Positions 22,051-32,924 of a stretch of 64,000 nt of DNA are shown piece after piece. The notes under the pieces are model-generated. The model saw nothing but the letters and a program-made list of their open reading frames with translations. It had not been told where the DNA came from and searched no databases. The stretch is from assembly GCA_026182355.1 (NCBI GenBank), contig JAPFBL010000361.1:1-64000 (forward strand), in the 5' to 3' direction. This DNA is from Hermatobates lingyangjiaoensis. Lineage: Eukaryota; Arthropoda; Insecta; Hemiptera; Hermatobatidae. A program made the translations under genes and the position numbers. Position 1 is the stretch's first letter, and every line of letters begins with the position of its first letter.

Positions 22051-22711
22051 CGCTCGAGGTGCACAACACAGAGGCGAGCTTCCACGACTCCCACATCAAA
22101 TAACATCTTACAAGTACACAATATTCCCTGTGGAAAGAACAAAAACTTAAAACTACGACTATAAGAAGTAAAACAATAAATTAAACTAAATAACTATAAG
22201 TATAAGGTTACCCCCCTAGGAACCCTTTTTAATTGCAAATTAAATGTATTATTGACTAACTCCCTAAAAAAATCTTTATTTTTAATTTTAAATAAAATTA
22301 GTATTTTTAGTCAATTTTTTTATTTAAATAATGTCAAAATTTATATATTTTCTATATAATTAATATATTTAAATATATGTATTGCTTAAATTTAAAGTGT
22401 GGCACTGAAGAAGAGGCTAAAATAGGATTTCCTTTTAAATATTTAAGGGAGCTGACTCCAATTTTGCAATAAAAATGAAATGTTTATTATTTTAACTACT
22501 TAAATATTATTTAGTTGCTTCCCTTGGATGCTTCATTAAAACAAAGAAAAAGATAAAATACATGAAACATATAAATAGACATGAACGACAAATCCAAATT
22601 ATTAATTTATAATTTCTAACCCAAATTTTCACAAGATACTCCAATATTTCAGAATTATGTAAATGTGCTTTTACCCTTTTTGTGTGTCGTGCTTTGTGTA
22701 ATTTAAAGTTT
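22051..22711. other. AT-rich stretch
   Basis: Nothing recognised apart from a TA tract near the right end. Confidence 0.35.
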
Positions 22712-23265
22712 TATATATATATATATATAAGAAAGAAAGAAAGGACAGAGAGGGATATCTTCAAGGTGACTCAAAGTTGATATATGTATGTATTGTTATA
22801 TAAAAAGATTCCACATAAACACGTGAAATAACAATCAATGATCAAACCACAATATGAAATGGGAAAACAAGACTAAGATCTTTCAACCGTAACAAGCGTT
22901 CTTCGTCAGAGTCAAAACCCCAAATGCTTGGTTCGCATCAAATGGCTTTTCCAAATGGTTAGAAAGTGTTTTAAGCCCATTAATTCGAAAAATTTCAGGC
23001 AGCCATATTAAAAACAATGTTGATTTAATTAGAAAATTAAAAAGCGTCAACATGAATAAAAATTCCAGTTGGGTTTTTGACTATGACGAAGACCGCTTGT
23101 TACGGTTGAAAGATCTTAGTCTTGTTTTCCCATTTTATATTGTGGTTTGATCATGTATTGTTTTATATATATATATAAAACAAAGCATGCATGTATCAAC
23201 TTTGATTGCCTCTGTGAGTCAACTGGAAGATCTCCTTCTCTCTCTCCTTTCTTTCTTTCTTTGTT
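22712..23265. mobile_element. PLE palindrome, family A, with RT fragment and inverted flanks
   Basis: Order: (TA)n; outer arm X (22729-22795); family A arm on minus (22798-22915); RT fragment (22916-23067); family A arm on plus (23068-23163, hairpin 23082-23113); (TA)n; outer arm X inverted (23184-23265). The outer X arms ('agaaagaaagaaagga', 'aaagttgat') are inverted copies outside the element arms, so the palindrome is larger than the transposon-derived part. Confidence 0.75.
22916..23067 (+). pseudogene. Penelope-like reverse transcriptase fragment
   Basis: About 50 codons read NAWFASNGFSKWLESVLSPL, then IRKISGSHIKNNVDLIRKLK and SVNMNKNS. This resembles the N-terminal part of the PLE reverse transcriptase domain, the segment (LSPLxxKISxSHIKNNxDLxxxLKxxN) just before the first catalytic VSFDV motif. 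At that point the sequence changes abruptly to the family A arm, which by chance continues the frame as SWVFDYDEDR. The catalytic aspartates are absent. The fragment sits between two oppositely oriented family A arms, so family A arms are the terminal repeats of this PLE. Confidence 0.7.
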
Positions 23266-24889
23266 TTCTGGTGTTGTTCTGTCGAGAAACAACTCTTCAA
23301 AGTATTGACTTTTTAAGAGTCCATTTAGATCATTATATATTTGTTCGAAAAAAAAATCTAAAAAGGAAAAAATAAAAAAATTGAAAATGAATTTGAGAAG
23401 GAAATAATTGAATGACACTTTTATTTTCTGTAATCTCATTCGCTTGAGACTGACTTTTATTTATACATTTCTTATGTTACTTATATTGAAAATAAATTTG
23501 TTTAAAATATTTTCTGCTTATAACACAAAGTCGTGAAAGACAATTTTATGTTACTATCTATAACATTTAGTTATAACGAATGGAATTATCTATCATTATA
23601 TTTATAATGTGTATTGAAATTGGCAGCGGTAGTTAAAGACGAAGTGGTTGTTAAACTAGCCAGGAAGTATGGCATTTATTAGCGGGATGATAAGTTATTC
23701 TGCCGTGGGTATCTTTAAGGGGTAAAGGGTGGAGGTTATGATGTACAGAGGGTAAAAGGAACAGTTGAGTTTCACAAGGTAGTCATAAAACAGATGGCCC
23801 TTGTGATTCGATCATAAAGGTGAAACAAGCCTTGCCCTCTGAAGGAGCAATGCCTTCTATATTATAATCAGCCATAATGAGGTGATTACTTTACTCAAAG
23901 GTAAAAAAAATACCTTAACGTTTATATCAACCTGACAAAAGTATAAAATTTATTGAAGATAGTATAAAAGTGTTTTTTTTTTTTTTTTTTAACGGTTGTG
24001 TATCGGATGGATACCTAAGATGCGGAAACTCTGGGATGAGAAATGGGTAATCGATATCCAAGGAACAAGGCTTAGCCAATAGCTAACTATAGCAACAATT
24101 AGCCCCCCCCCCCCCCCCCCACCCCACCATCCCCTGTAATAAGAAAAACTGAATAACGAAGCATCGTGACTGAGATCACGAGAACAGCCTCTCCGACAAC
24201 ATGCCTGAGCCATCTTTTCACTCTACCTCTTATATAAGACGTCCTTTTGTTGCGAGCCATTGACAAATGGCTCAGTCCTAACGGGCATCCATCACCGCAC
24301 AATAACATCCGTCTTACATAAAAAAAAAAAAAAAAGAGTCAGAAATCTTCTTAACAAACTCCAGTCACCCATCATTCCTTGCTGAAATTCCCCTGGGGTG
24401 TCATCTAAAAGGTAATCTGACGTCTAACATTACGTATTTGCCACCTGTGCTATGCTAAGTTACTTCTACAATCAAACCTATATTTTCAGATCTGCTAAAA
24501 CAATTTAGCTGTCCATTGTCTTTTTTTTTTTTTTTCTTAATATATATAGCATTGATTTCTTAAATCAAATGCTATAACAGTTGTATATACACATAAATCA
24601 CCTAACTTTAATAAAATCCACTTTTATTGAAAAATTTCAAAAATTACCTCTCCTCACAAAAATTTTCTCAAAATTCAAAAATAATCTTTAAAATTCCCCA
24701 ATTATGAGTAAATACCATACTATAATAGATTGCACAAGTAATGAAAATCCATTTTATGAATAAAATCACATTTTACTTTTCTATAACAAATGTTTGGTTT
24801 TTATATAACAGTATCTATCAAGTATATACCAAGAACAACGATTATCGATATTCTTCTACAGAATAACGCTATTTTAGACACATCATCAC
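23266..24889. other. Stretch without recognised gene
   Basis: Contains a GC-richer island at 23620-23880 (G-rich, then C-richer), an 18-T run near 23973, an 18-base C run at 24103-24120, and a block at 24694-24745 resembling the outer end of family C elements ('gagtaaataccat'). Confidence 0.35.
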
Positions 24890-25030
24890 TTTTGACTCTG
24901 ATGAAGTATGCTTGTTACGCTTGTTACATCTTAGTCCTTTTTTCTTTTTACGAGTATTTTGTACTGAGGTTTAGATGTTGATTTTTATTTCACGTGTTTA
25001 TTGTAAAATCTTGTTTTGTAATATATTATG
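24890..25030 (+). mobile_element. Decayed PLE arm, family A
   Basis: 'gactctgatgaagtatgctt' through 'tatttcacgtgttta' follows the family A arm order with many substitutions; the hairpin stem is lost. An old copy. Confidence 0.5.
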
Positions 25031-25239
25031 TAGTATGTTTTTCGTTAACTTTTCTTACTTCTAATATTAGGCTATAGGCTTTAGGATAAATATTCATGAA
25101 TGATTTAAGTTACCATAGCCTTATTGTAACCTTCCCTTATCTGTGTATTAAGCATCTCCACTGTTTTATTATTTTTCGATAAATTTTATTATTTATCCTA
25201 GTTAGTATAGGTTTATATTTCTAGCATTAGCAAGTAAAA

Positions 25240-25490
25240 TTAAAATACCCTAAAGATGGTCAATGTGACTGAAACGTTTGGTTATTTGTAAAAAGTAAAT
25301 AGTGTTAAAAATGACGAGTATTGAAGTTAAAAATTTGGACATCTGTTATTTGATAGAGCAGAAAACTTCAAAACACTTATTAAAAAGTTAGAAAAGTTAA
25401 CGAGAAAAGTGGCAAAAGGACTGAAAAAGAGTTTAGTGAAATGTGTATTAATAGAAATCTCTCCCTAATTACAGAAATATTTAATGTGTA
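25240..25490 (+). pseudogene. PLE hairpin plus decayed 5' ORF, family M
   Basis: The hairpin core is CTAAAGA, spacer T, stem GGTCA/TGACT, then GAAACG (25250-25277). ATG at 25311 opens MTSIEVKNLDI. After frameshifts the sequence gives KKLEKLTRKVAKG and FSEMCINRNLSLI, the same basic segment plus Cys-motif seen in the 7.06 and 47.2 kb PLE fragments. At least one frameshift near 25400 separates the parts. No TA tract follows immediately. Confidence 0.55.
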
Positions 25491-25499
25491 TAAATAATC

Positions 25500-25905
25500 A
25501 TATATGGTTTGTTATCGTATAATGTATGTTCGGCTGTACGTTAAGAAATCAAAACAATTTCTTGTTATCGCTTACTCTTTATTAAGGCTATACAAGTGTT
25601 GTAAAACTGTTATTGTTTCTTCAAGTAATAGTGCCAAGTCCTGTTTGAATTGGCATACATCATATAAATGAAAGTTTCACTTATCCAGCAAGCAATAAAA
25701 ACAAGTTTATTGACTCCGTTAGCATGTCCAAGGGCAAATATACTGAACTGCCATGTGATTTATTGAAAATTGTTGCCATTAAAATGTCTATTGAAAGTGA
25801 AATTGCTTCATTGATAACAAGCTTTGCAAATTTTAATATCTTCAGCTAAATATGTTTATTGTTCTTTGACTACAAAGTCTCAGAATTTTTTTTAAATCTC
25901 TCTTT
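25500..25905. other. AT-rich stretch
   Basis: Nothing recognised. Confidence 0.35.
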
Positions 25906-25918
25906 TACTATCGTCATG

Positions 25919-26227
25919 GGGGGAGGGGGGGGGGCTAGGTTAGCTCAGTGGTTAACGCACTCGCCTCTGAACTGATAAGACCGGGGTTCGATCCTCACCT
26001 GGCCCTCGATTTATTCACGCGGGAGGTGAATAAATCTGAGCGCGTCGTCCCTCGGAGAAGGACGTTAAACCGTCGGTCTCGAGCCTGTACGATCTAAATA
26101 CATTTGAGTTAGGCAAAATTTAGGACTCCCACTGTAGAATCAATCTTCATTGTGTGGTATCACAAAGGGCCAATGCTCGGCCTACGTGTGTTCCCTTGTG
26201 GAACTGCCACTGCAACCTAACCTAACC
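25919..26227 (+). mobile_element. tRNA-derived SINE, tail type I, with TSD and 5' G-run
   Basis: The best-preserved type I copy. A 13-base duplication 'tactatcgtc[a/g]tg' (25906-25918 and 26228-26240) brackets a 16-base, almost pure G tract (25919-25934), then the tRNA-like head, the hairpin block 'ttcacgcgggaggtgaata', the body and the tail ending 'gcaacctaacctaacc'. A segment of about 20 bp after 'gcctgtacgat' is missing relative to other copies. Non-coding; its mobilisation would depend on a LINE machinery. Confidence 0.9.
25941..25994 (+). promoter_or_regulatory. Internal Pol III promoter (A and B boxes) of SINE
   Basis: TAGCTCAGTGG (25941-25951) matches the tRNA A box and GGTTCGATCC (25985-25994) the B box, at about tRNA spacing. 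Equivalent boxes, with changes, lie in the other SINE copies. Confidence 0.75.
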
Positions 26228-26404
26228 TACTATCGTCGTGAGAAGGTATGAAAAGTGTTATAAAATTATAATATAGGTAATTTCAAAAAAAGAGTATCAA
26301 TAATTAATTTTTAAGGTAAATGTTTCTCAGTTATTGAAATTTTAGTAGAATTTTCATGAATTAAAGTACAATAAATGATATTGGTCAGGATTGTTTGTTG
26401 TGCT

Positions 26405-26735
26405 TTGAGGGGTCAGGGTAGTTTAATGGCTTAGGACCAGTGTTTGCCTGTGGACTGGTACATCCTGGGTTCGATGCCCACTCTGGACTTCGATTTATCC
26501 ATTTGGGATGTACAAAATCGGAGCATGTCGTCCTACAGAAAAGGATGTTAAACCGGTTGTTCCGAGCCTGTATGATGTCAGGGACTCGTTAAAGATTCCT
26601 ACTCTAAATCAACTTGAGTTAGGCAAAATTTAGGACTCCCAAAGAAGAATGTACGTTGTGTGGTATCACAAAGGGTCAATGTTCAGTCTTTGTATGTTCT
26701 ATTTTAAAAATGCCAATGCAAGCTAACCTGATATA
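26405..26735 (+). mobile_element. tRNA-derived SINE, tail type I, diverged
   Basis: Head 'ggggtcagggtagtttaatg', B box GGTTCGATGCC, body and degraded type I tail ending 'gcaagctaacctga'. It lies in tandem with the 25.9 kb copy, same orientation. Confidence 0.72.
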
Positions 26736-26929
26736 TACTTTGAAATAAAACTTGTAGTTCTTGCACTGCACTTTATTCCCTATATACATGGCTCAATCCT
26801 CCTGCAGTTCTATTCCTACATTCCTACAGAGAAACTTAACCATTTCTGGGTCAGTTTGCAGTTGATGTGCTAGTATGAAGTTAGTCATGAGATAGTTACA
26901 GAACTACCTTCATTGAATTACTTACTGTT

Positions 26930-27400
26930 CATTAGCTGGGAACTTGTTGTCAACTCGACAAAGATCAACCACATACCAATCAAGTAATACAAAAGCGATC
27001 CCCTACAATTGCATTGGTTACCAGTTATTATATTACAAAATCCAGGTAAAAACCTTGGAACAGTAAACGGTAGAAGGTTCACTTTTGAACACAATCTGGA
27101 AAATAGATATAAATTGGTCCAGGCTCTAATGTCTAATTTGCACCCTATGCTGGCGTCAAAGAATACTCAAGAGATTGTAAAAGATATCATTTTTCAGGTT
27201 ATAATTAGGGCTGGCTATGAATTACTGATGCTTGACCTGAAGTAACAAAACTGTCACCCAAACAGTTCAAAATAAATGTGCCCATGTTATGGCTGGGGCA
27301 CCTAGGTATGCCGGAAATGTGGATATTCAAAGAGACCTCAGGACAATGGGATCAAAACCTTACGAAGATCATAATCCATTCAAAACCCCTTGCGCAGAGT
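26930..27400 (+). pseudogene. LINE reverse transcriptase thumb remnant
   Basis: A frame from 27009 reads GKNLGTVNGRRFTFEHNLEN, then RYKLVQALMSNLHPMLASKN and KDIIFQVIIRAGYEL. A frame change follows, giving TVQNKCAHVMAGAPRYAGNV and DIQRDLRTMGS. This order (LGVxLDxxLTFxxH, LYPLL, TIIRPxLTY, VQNKxLRxIxxAPxYxRNxxIHxDL) is the C-terminal RT/thumb region of jockey- and I-like LINEs. The upstream 26930-27000 sequence may belong to the same RT. It has stops and at least one frameshift and no visible 3' end; whether it derives from the same family as the RNase H tails is unknown. Confidence 0.65.
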
Positions 27401-28058
27401 ATATTCCCAAGAATTCCCCAATGACTTCAATTGTAGAAGCTGTTGTTTAAATATGAAGCTAAAACCTTGCTGGACTGACAACTCTTTCCCAAGACTAAGC
27501 GACTACAAAATAATGTTAACTGTCAAACTAAAGACTACAGACTCACTGACTCCACAAAAACAACAATGCATTAATTAAGCAGTAATAGGTCCGTGTTCTG
27601 GAGTTCTAATTATAACGTGCATTGCAGTGCACGGAAAGATTCGTTGGTTAGTCTTGCATTGTTACAGAGAGCAAAAAGTGTTCCAGTACTGATGCCTCAC
27701 GGTATCAGTCATAAATTTTACATTTCCAGTTGAAGAATTGAGTCATAATTTTGCTTCAAGGACCTTAACAGGTTTCATTAGCATAGTCACTTTGACCCGT
27801 TGGGACTGCATGCATGCCGCTGGCCAGGCACATTGATGCAATCAGACTAAATAGCCTCAAGTCATCTCATCGTATGCACTTGATCACGACACCAAAACGA
27901 CATTCCTATGCAGCATCCAGACTCAGTATTCAACACAAATGTCCATGACAACAAGGACGGATGTCTTTGAGAAACTAAACCTATGATGAATGGGTAGAAT
28001 CTACTGAAATTTCAAATAATATCATTTGCTCTCAATATTTATTAAAAGTTTTGAGTGA
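27401..28058. other. Stretch possibly containing LINE-derived sequence
   Basis: GC content is higher than the local average and a 62-codon frame at 27390-27578 follows the LINE remnant. I cannot align it to a LINE domain by eye. No other feature seen. Confidence 0.3.
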
Positions 28059-28068
28059 TCCATGCTTA

Positions 28069-28393
28069 GGTTAGGTTTGGTTAGGTTGCAGTGGCAGTCC
28101 CACAATGGAACATACGTAGGCCGAGCATTGGCCCTTTGTGATACCACACAATGAAGATTGATTCTACAGTGGGAGTCCTAAATTTTTGCCTAACTCAAGT
28201 GTATTTAGAGTAGGGATCTTTAACGAGTACCTGACATCGTACAGGCTCGGGACCGACAGTTTAACGTCCTTCTCCGATGGACGACATGCTCAGATTTATT
28301 CACCTCCCGCGTGAATAAATCGAGTGCCAGTTGGGGATTGAACCCCGGTCCTATCAGTTCAGAGGCGAGCACGAGCTGAGCTAGCCTGACCCA
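28069..28393 (-). mobile_element. tRNA-derived SINE, tail type I, with TSD
   Basis: A 10-base direct repeat 'tccatgctta' (28059-28068 and 28394-28403) flanks a near-complete minus-strand copy. Its 3' end is 'ggttaggtttggttaggttg' on the plus strand, that is (CCTAA)-like on the element strand. The head has a short rearrangement in the A-box region. Confidence 0.85.
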
Positions 28394-28523
28394 TCCATGC
28401 TTAAGAATGAGAGCTGTATAGATTTAACTATGAATAAGACTAGAAAACTGTTATGTCCAGAATAAGATGTGACGTAGTTTGAGCTTTGACTTCTTAACTG
28501 TGCAAGTCTAGCAACCAGCTGTA

Positions 28524-28760
28524 ACTCAGAGATACAACATTTCTGTCCTTATTATGTACGTACCAGTTATAATTAGTAAATTAGAGCTTATTTTAATATT
28601 AAATATATACGTCATTACTCACCTGGGTATTTTTTTGATACAGGTATAAATTAAAGCTTGTCTTTAATAACTTGGTATCAAAATTATACCTGACTTAAAT
28701 ACCCAGGTATTCTTTTAAAGCAGGTATAAATTAAAGCTTATCTTGGTATTAAAATTATAC
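28524..28760 (+). repeat. Dispersed repeat with internal duplication
   Basis: A unit containing 'caggtataaattaaagctt' occurs at about 28640 and 28725. The larger module from 'ttctgtccttattatg' to that unit recurs at 30350-30500. Class unknown. Confidence 0.55.
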
Positions 28761-29939
28761 TCAATCCAAATTATCAATGAATACTTGACAAGAAATGAAG
28801 GATTTCATTTATAAGGTAATAATTAGAGATAGCATGACTCAATTTCTTATTGCAACCGCCTAACGATTTGATTGTATATTGCCACTGTCTAGAACCACTA
28901 ATGCTACCACGGCTTAATGACTTGTACCCATAAGTCTTTACGTAGACCAAACAACCGCTGACATAACGTAATCTAACTGATCAGACCATCTGCAACTGAC
29001 AATTACTGACCATTGCGTCAGTACGCGGAAGATTCATCTGTCGTTGATACCTCTTGGTATATGTTAGCCATAGATTAGAGACACGCCTAGCAAAATATAT
29101 CTTGCTTAACAGATTAATAGACAATAGTAACTATAAAATATATATTACTTTGTTTTCAAAAACGGTGTTAATGATTATGATAACAATGTTTGAGAGACCA
29201 ATATCTTAAATAATAAATTATCATTTAGGAGTATCAATAAATATACGCACTATTGAATAATTCACGTCATGGAGGAAAAAATATTTCCTAGGACATTTAT
29301 TCCATTTTTCTCCTAAGAAGCTCAATATAAATGGTACGTTTTCAATGAAAACAAATTGTTTTATTATTTTTTTTTTTTAAGAAAAAGTGAAAATTTATAA
29401 AAGACTGATTCGAAAAACTTGACTGACTATCAGTGAATGTCGTGTTTCTTTAGCTGGGCTGAATTTAGTATTTCATTGTAAACATAAAGCTAACCCAAGA
29501 GGTGCTGTCCTGCTCTTTTGTATAAATATTCAATTCAAAAAAGAATAAAAAGTAAGATAAAAAATCTGGAGTGGCATAAACTCAATTCTACTGTAAGTAA
29601 ATGTAATAAACTCGTTAACAACCAACTTGATTTATTTCATTAGTCAAACACTTGTTCGACAACCATCCATCGCACCATGGAGTGCGTCAGAAAATATATG
29701 TTTGATTGGGATTAATTTTTTACATTTAACAATTTTATTCTTCTAATATATATTATCTTAACTCATTAGAACGTTGAATGTTTTTTTAATAAACTTCTAA
29801 ATAACAATTTTATTTCAATTAAAACATTTCTAAGTTAAAATATTTATAAATAAATGCGAAGAAATCCGACCAGTAGGGCAGTTGATTCATTATTTCAAAA
29901 CAAAATTTCAGTTTTTATAGCATACAAGACGTTATTTTA
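28761..29939. other. AT-rich stretch
   Basis: No gene or repeat recognised. Confidence 0.35.
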
Positions 29940-30050
29940 TAAAAACACAATATGAAATGGGAAAAAAAGACTATAATCTTTCAATCGTAACAAGCGGTCC
30001 TCGTCGTACTCAAAAACCCAACTGAAACACTAGATGCAGAAACATTATAA
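29940..30050 (-). mobile_element. PLE-derived arm, family A
   Basis: Minus-strand family A arm with hairpin at about 29977-30005. It extends to the 'actagatgcagaaa' inner segment also seen in the palindrome at 0.06 kb. It directly abuts PLE coding sequence on the plus strand. Confidence 0.65.
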
Positions 30051-30061
30051 TCTAGGGTTTC

Positions 30062-30313
30062 CTTAATGATGTGATTAACAAGATTAGGTTAATTGCTCTA
30101 TCATTAAAATATCCCTCCTCTTATATTGATTTAGCTTTGAAGAATGCTGCAAAAACCTTCTCTAATATTTCAACTGAGCTCCGTTCATTGTCAAATTCTA
30201 TAGTTTTACCATATCATGAGTCATTGGACCCCTCTCCCTAGGCTTGCGCGTATGATTTTAATATAGTGTTTTCTAATGGTAATAACGTAGACAATATGTT
30301 AATAAAAATGTGA
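30062..30313 (+). pseudogene. Penelope-like element C-terminal region fragment
   Basis: One frame reads LNDVINKIRLIALSLKYPSS, then YIDLALKNAAKTFSNIS and NSIVLPYHESLDPSP. A stop (30239-30241) follows, then ACAYDFNIVFSNGNNVDNML. The order 'basic helix, LPYHE, F-I/L-N-x-V-F-S-N-x-N-T, xxMLIK' is the PLE linker between reverse transcriptase and the GIY-YIG endonuclease. The endonuclease itself is not visible downstream; the frame ends with TGA at 30311-30313. The fragment lies head-on against an oppositely oriented family A arm, consistent with the inverted terminal repeats found in PLE insertions. A few changed positions and one internal stop make it nonfunctional. Confidence 0.72.
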
Positions 30314-30349
30314 ATTGGAGTTCGGTGATATTTATACAATTTTAACTGT

Positions 30350-30505
30350 GCACTCAGAGATATAGTATTTCTGTCCTTATTATGTGCGTACCAGTTATAC
30401 TTAGTAAATTAGAGCTTATTTTGATAATAAATACATACCTGATTAAACGCCTAAGTATTCTTTTAAAACATGCATAAATTAAAGCTGCCTTGGTAATTGC
30501 CATGC
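30350..30505 (+). repeat. Dispersed repeat, paralogous to 28.52 kb
   Basis: Shares 'tttctgtccttattatg' and the 'cataaattaaagct' end with 28524-28760. Confidence 0.55.
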
Positions 30506-31285
30506 AAAAATTACCATAAAAAGACGTTACTTATATTAAGTTTTGGAAGCCTATTGTAAGCAGGTTTCTTTGGTACAGAGCATATCGCGTTTGACATCAA
30601 ATGTTGAGGTTTGATTCCTACAAAATCCTCAAACATTGTATTATATATTCAGTTCAGAAAATTCACATTGGCAAGAAAACAAACAAACGCATAAGATTAG
30701 TCATCAGAGTCTTATAAATATACAGGTAGATTCAATTTGATAACAAAAAAGCGTATTTTGAATTAGTCAAAATAAATTTTTGAAATTTGTTATTTGTTTG
30801 TGGTTAATAAGCAGAAGGGATGAGAAGTAACAAGCCGTGGAAGGCAGTGTCATGGTAATCCTGTTTAAATGTATCCTCCCCAGGCATTGTCAACCCTTAT
30901 GCGATCCACCCTGTCACACCGGAAGCCAAACCCCCTCAATGAATAAATATAAAAAGGCTGGAGAGAAGAGGGTCTAAGGGGCAGGTCCATAACGATTAGG
31001 GACCAAGCCTGGCTTTGTTTCTACATGGGAACGTCCTTCCGCAATCGGCTTACTGGAAAAAACCAACCTCGAACCGGTTTTAACCACTTTTGTTTTAGAG
31101 GGTCAGTAAGCAAACACTATATTAGTATATAAATAACAATATTATACGCAAAAATCTGTAGCGCGGTTTTAAAATGAGAAATCAACAAGGGTATTATAAA
31201 AAAAAAACTTATCAATTTCAACCATCTATTGTTTAATATGAACTCAAACAGTAATTATAGTTTTTTTTTATTTTTTGTTGTTAAT
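30506..31285. other. Stretch with GC-richer island
   Basis: The patch at 30800-31080 is GC-richer: G-rich at 30800-30850, C-rich at 30870-30940, then mixed. No coding or transposon signal recognised. Confidence 0.35.
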
Positions 31286-31290
31286 ATAAC

Positions 31291-31330
<40 letters not shown>

Positions 31331-31476
31331 TAGACGAAACGATTCTTCGAACTGAATAAACTAGAATTTAAAAAAGAACACATAGAAAGGAAACCACTGA
31401 ACTCACTACTATATTTCGATGTCCTCGTCTTCAGGAAAAGAAGTGAATCGCTCCAAAGGCTGAAAACGACTGTATA

Positions 31477-31534
<58 letters not shown>
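31286..31534 (-). mobile_element. PLE-derived arm between TA tracts, family E-like
   Basis: (TA)n at about 31286-31326 and 31481-31532 enclose a minus-strand arm with CTGAAGA, spacer C, a weak stem and GAAAT (31411-31435). Confidence 0.65.
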
Positions 31535-31538
<4 letters not shown>

Positions 31539-31692
31539 GTTACAGCTAGAGAACACAAGAAAAAGGACTAACACTCACGAATCTCGATAATTTCGGCGTC
31601 TTGCCGTCTTCAGGAGAGAAGAAGAAAATAAAAAGGAGAAGGAATGAAGGAACGGAGACGTAAATGCGTCCACGTAAATGCATATATATATG
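31535..31692 (-). mobile_element. PLE-derived arm, family F
   Basis: The minus strand has CTGAAGA, spacer C, stem GGC/GCC, loop AAGAC, GAAAT (31590-31613), a very clean hairpin. It shares the TA tract with the previous arm and ends in a short TA tract near 31682. Inner sequence has 'gtaaatgcgtccacgtaaat', a small duplication. Confidence 0.65.
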
Positions 31693-32409
31693 TATGCAGA
31701 AACATCACAACTAAACAAATGAAATCAATGAAGTCCAAAACCACAAGTGAAAAGAAAAACAAAAGAAATAAATGTTTTGGGAAGCAGAGAATATTTGAAG
31801 AAGATATCTGTTAAGGACGTCTACACTGAATTAGTTTTAGCATGGTTGAGAGATTATTTCTCATAGTATAAACTTGGTAATGCCATATATATCAAAGAGG
31901 AGCCAAATATGAAATGAGTCAAACTTCCTCAATTAGAAGAGTAATAAAGGTATAAGAGTGGGTAAAACAAAACACTTTTTTGTAGCAGGATTAGTACACG
32001 TTGTTTCTTCTCAAAATAGAACTGTAAACTATCATAAGCTTATGCTCGTATATTAACAGCAGTTGTGTGAAGTCAAATAATGATCTAAGGCAGTGTATTT
32101 GTTTCAACGCCCGTTCTTATATAGACTTAAACGTCTTTTAGCTTTACAAGGACAAAAGTGTTACTCGTTAATGATTCAGAACCTAATAAGTGAGCAGCAT
32201 TGCCAGAGGTGCCAACAGCACAAGGTGACACCTATATAAGTGATAACCACGCCCACTGTTACTTAACTTTGGTGATATAACAGTCCAGCCAGTGTAGTCA
32301 TGGTTGTATTCCCCTGCCATGTGCCTTCAACTTGTCCTGATGGGGTAGCTTAAGATGCCTGGGTGGTTGTTTCCTCATAGTATGGCTGGAACAACTTGGT
32401 AGATATAGT
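31693..32409. other. Stretch without recognised feature
   Basis: Nothing recognised. Confidence 0.35.
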
Positions 32410-32705
32410 TATTGGGTTAGTTCCATTAAGGTTAGTAATATTAGAATTACTAGTATTAATGTCCGTCATACCTCGTAGAGTTTCTGTAGAGCTCGACCGG
32501 TTTCGACTGGTTTCCATCTTCAAGAGCAACTGACTGTATTTTATTTTTTTTTTTGCAAGAAAGGTTTAGGTAGGTTGCAAGAAAAAATAAAATACAATCA
32601 ATTGCTCTTGAAGATGAGAACCAGATGGACCCAAAACCGGTCGAGCTCTACAGAAACTTTACAAGATATGACGGACATTAATACTAATAATTCTAACTTG
32701 GTAGA
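32410..32705. mobile_element. PLE-derived palindrome, family H
   Basis: Minus arm (about 32420-32527) and plus arm (about 32600-32700) share 'accggtcgagctctacagaa', 'tatgacggacattaatacta' and the inner 'gcaactgactgtattttatt'. The hairpins (CTTGAAGATG ... AAACCGG) are partly decayed. The 63.8 kb copy has a better stem. Confidence 0.7.
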
Positions 32706-32924
32706 CGTTTAGTTAGGGTTGACCTTCGAGGGTTTACTCAATCGCGCGTTATCTTGGAGGGGAGGGGGTTATACATAAGATAAGCATCACTGCCTTATGT
32801 GATGTCTGTCTTATTCAGGGTCGCGATGGGGATAACCAAGTCTCTGGGTTAGTGTTTTGAGGTAGAAAGTCGGCTCTATTGGGCTTCATCCAAGAGGGAT
32901 GTCCGTCCTTTTGGACGCCCTTTT

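Noticed and set aside
25935..26010. tRNA gene from A/B boxes
   Set aside because: There is no acceptor stem closure or usable anticodon arm, and the same head occurs in many copies with a SINE body and TSDs.
28064..28095. Internal telomere-repeat island
   Set aside because: The TTAGG-like units are the 3' tail of a SINE bracketed by a TSD, not a fusion or telomere remnant.
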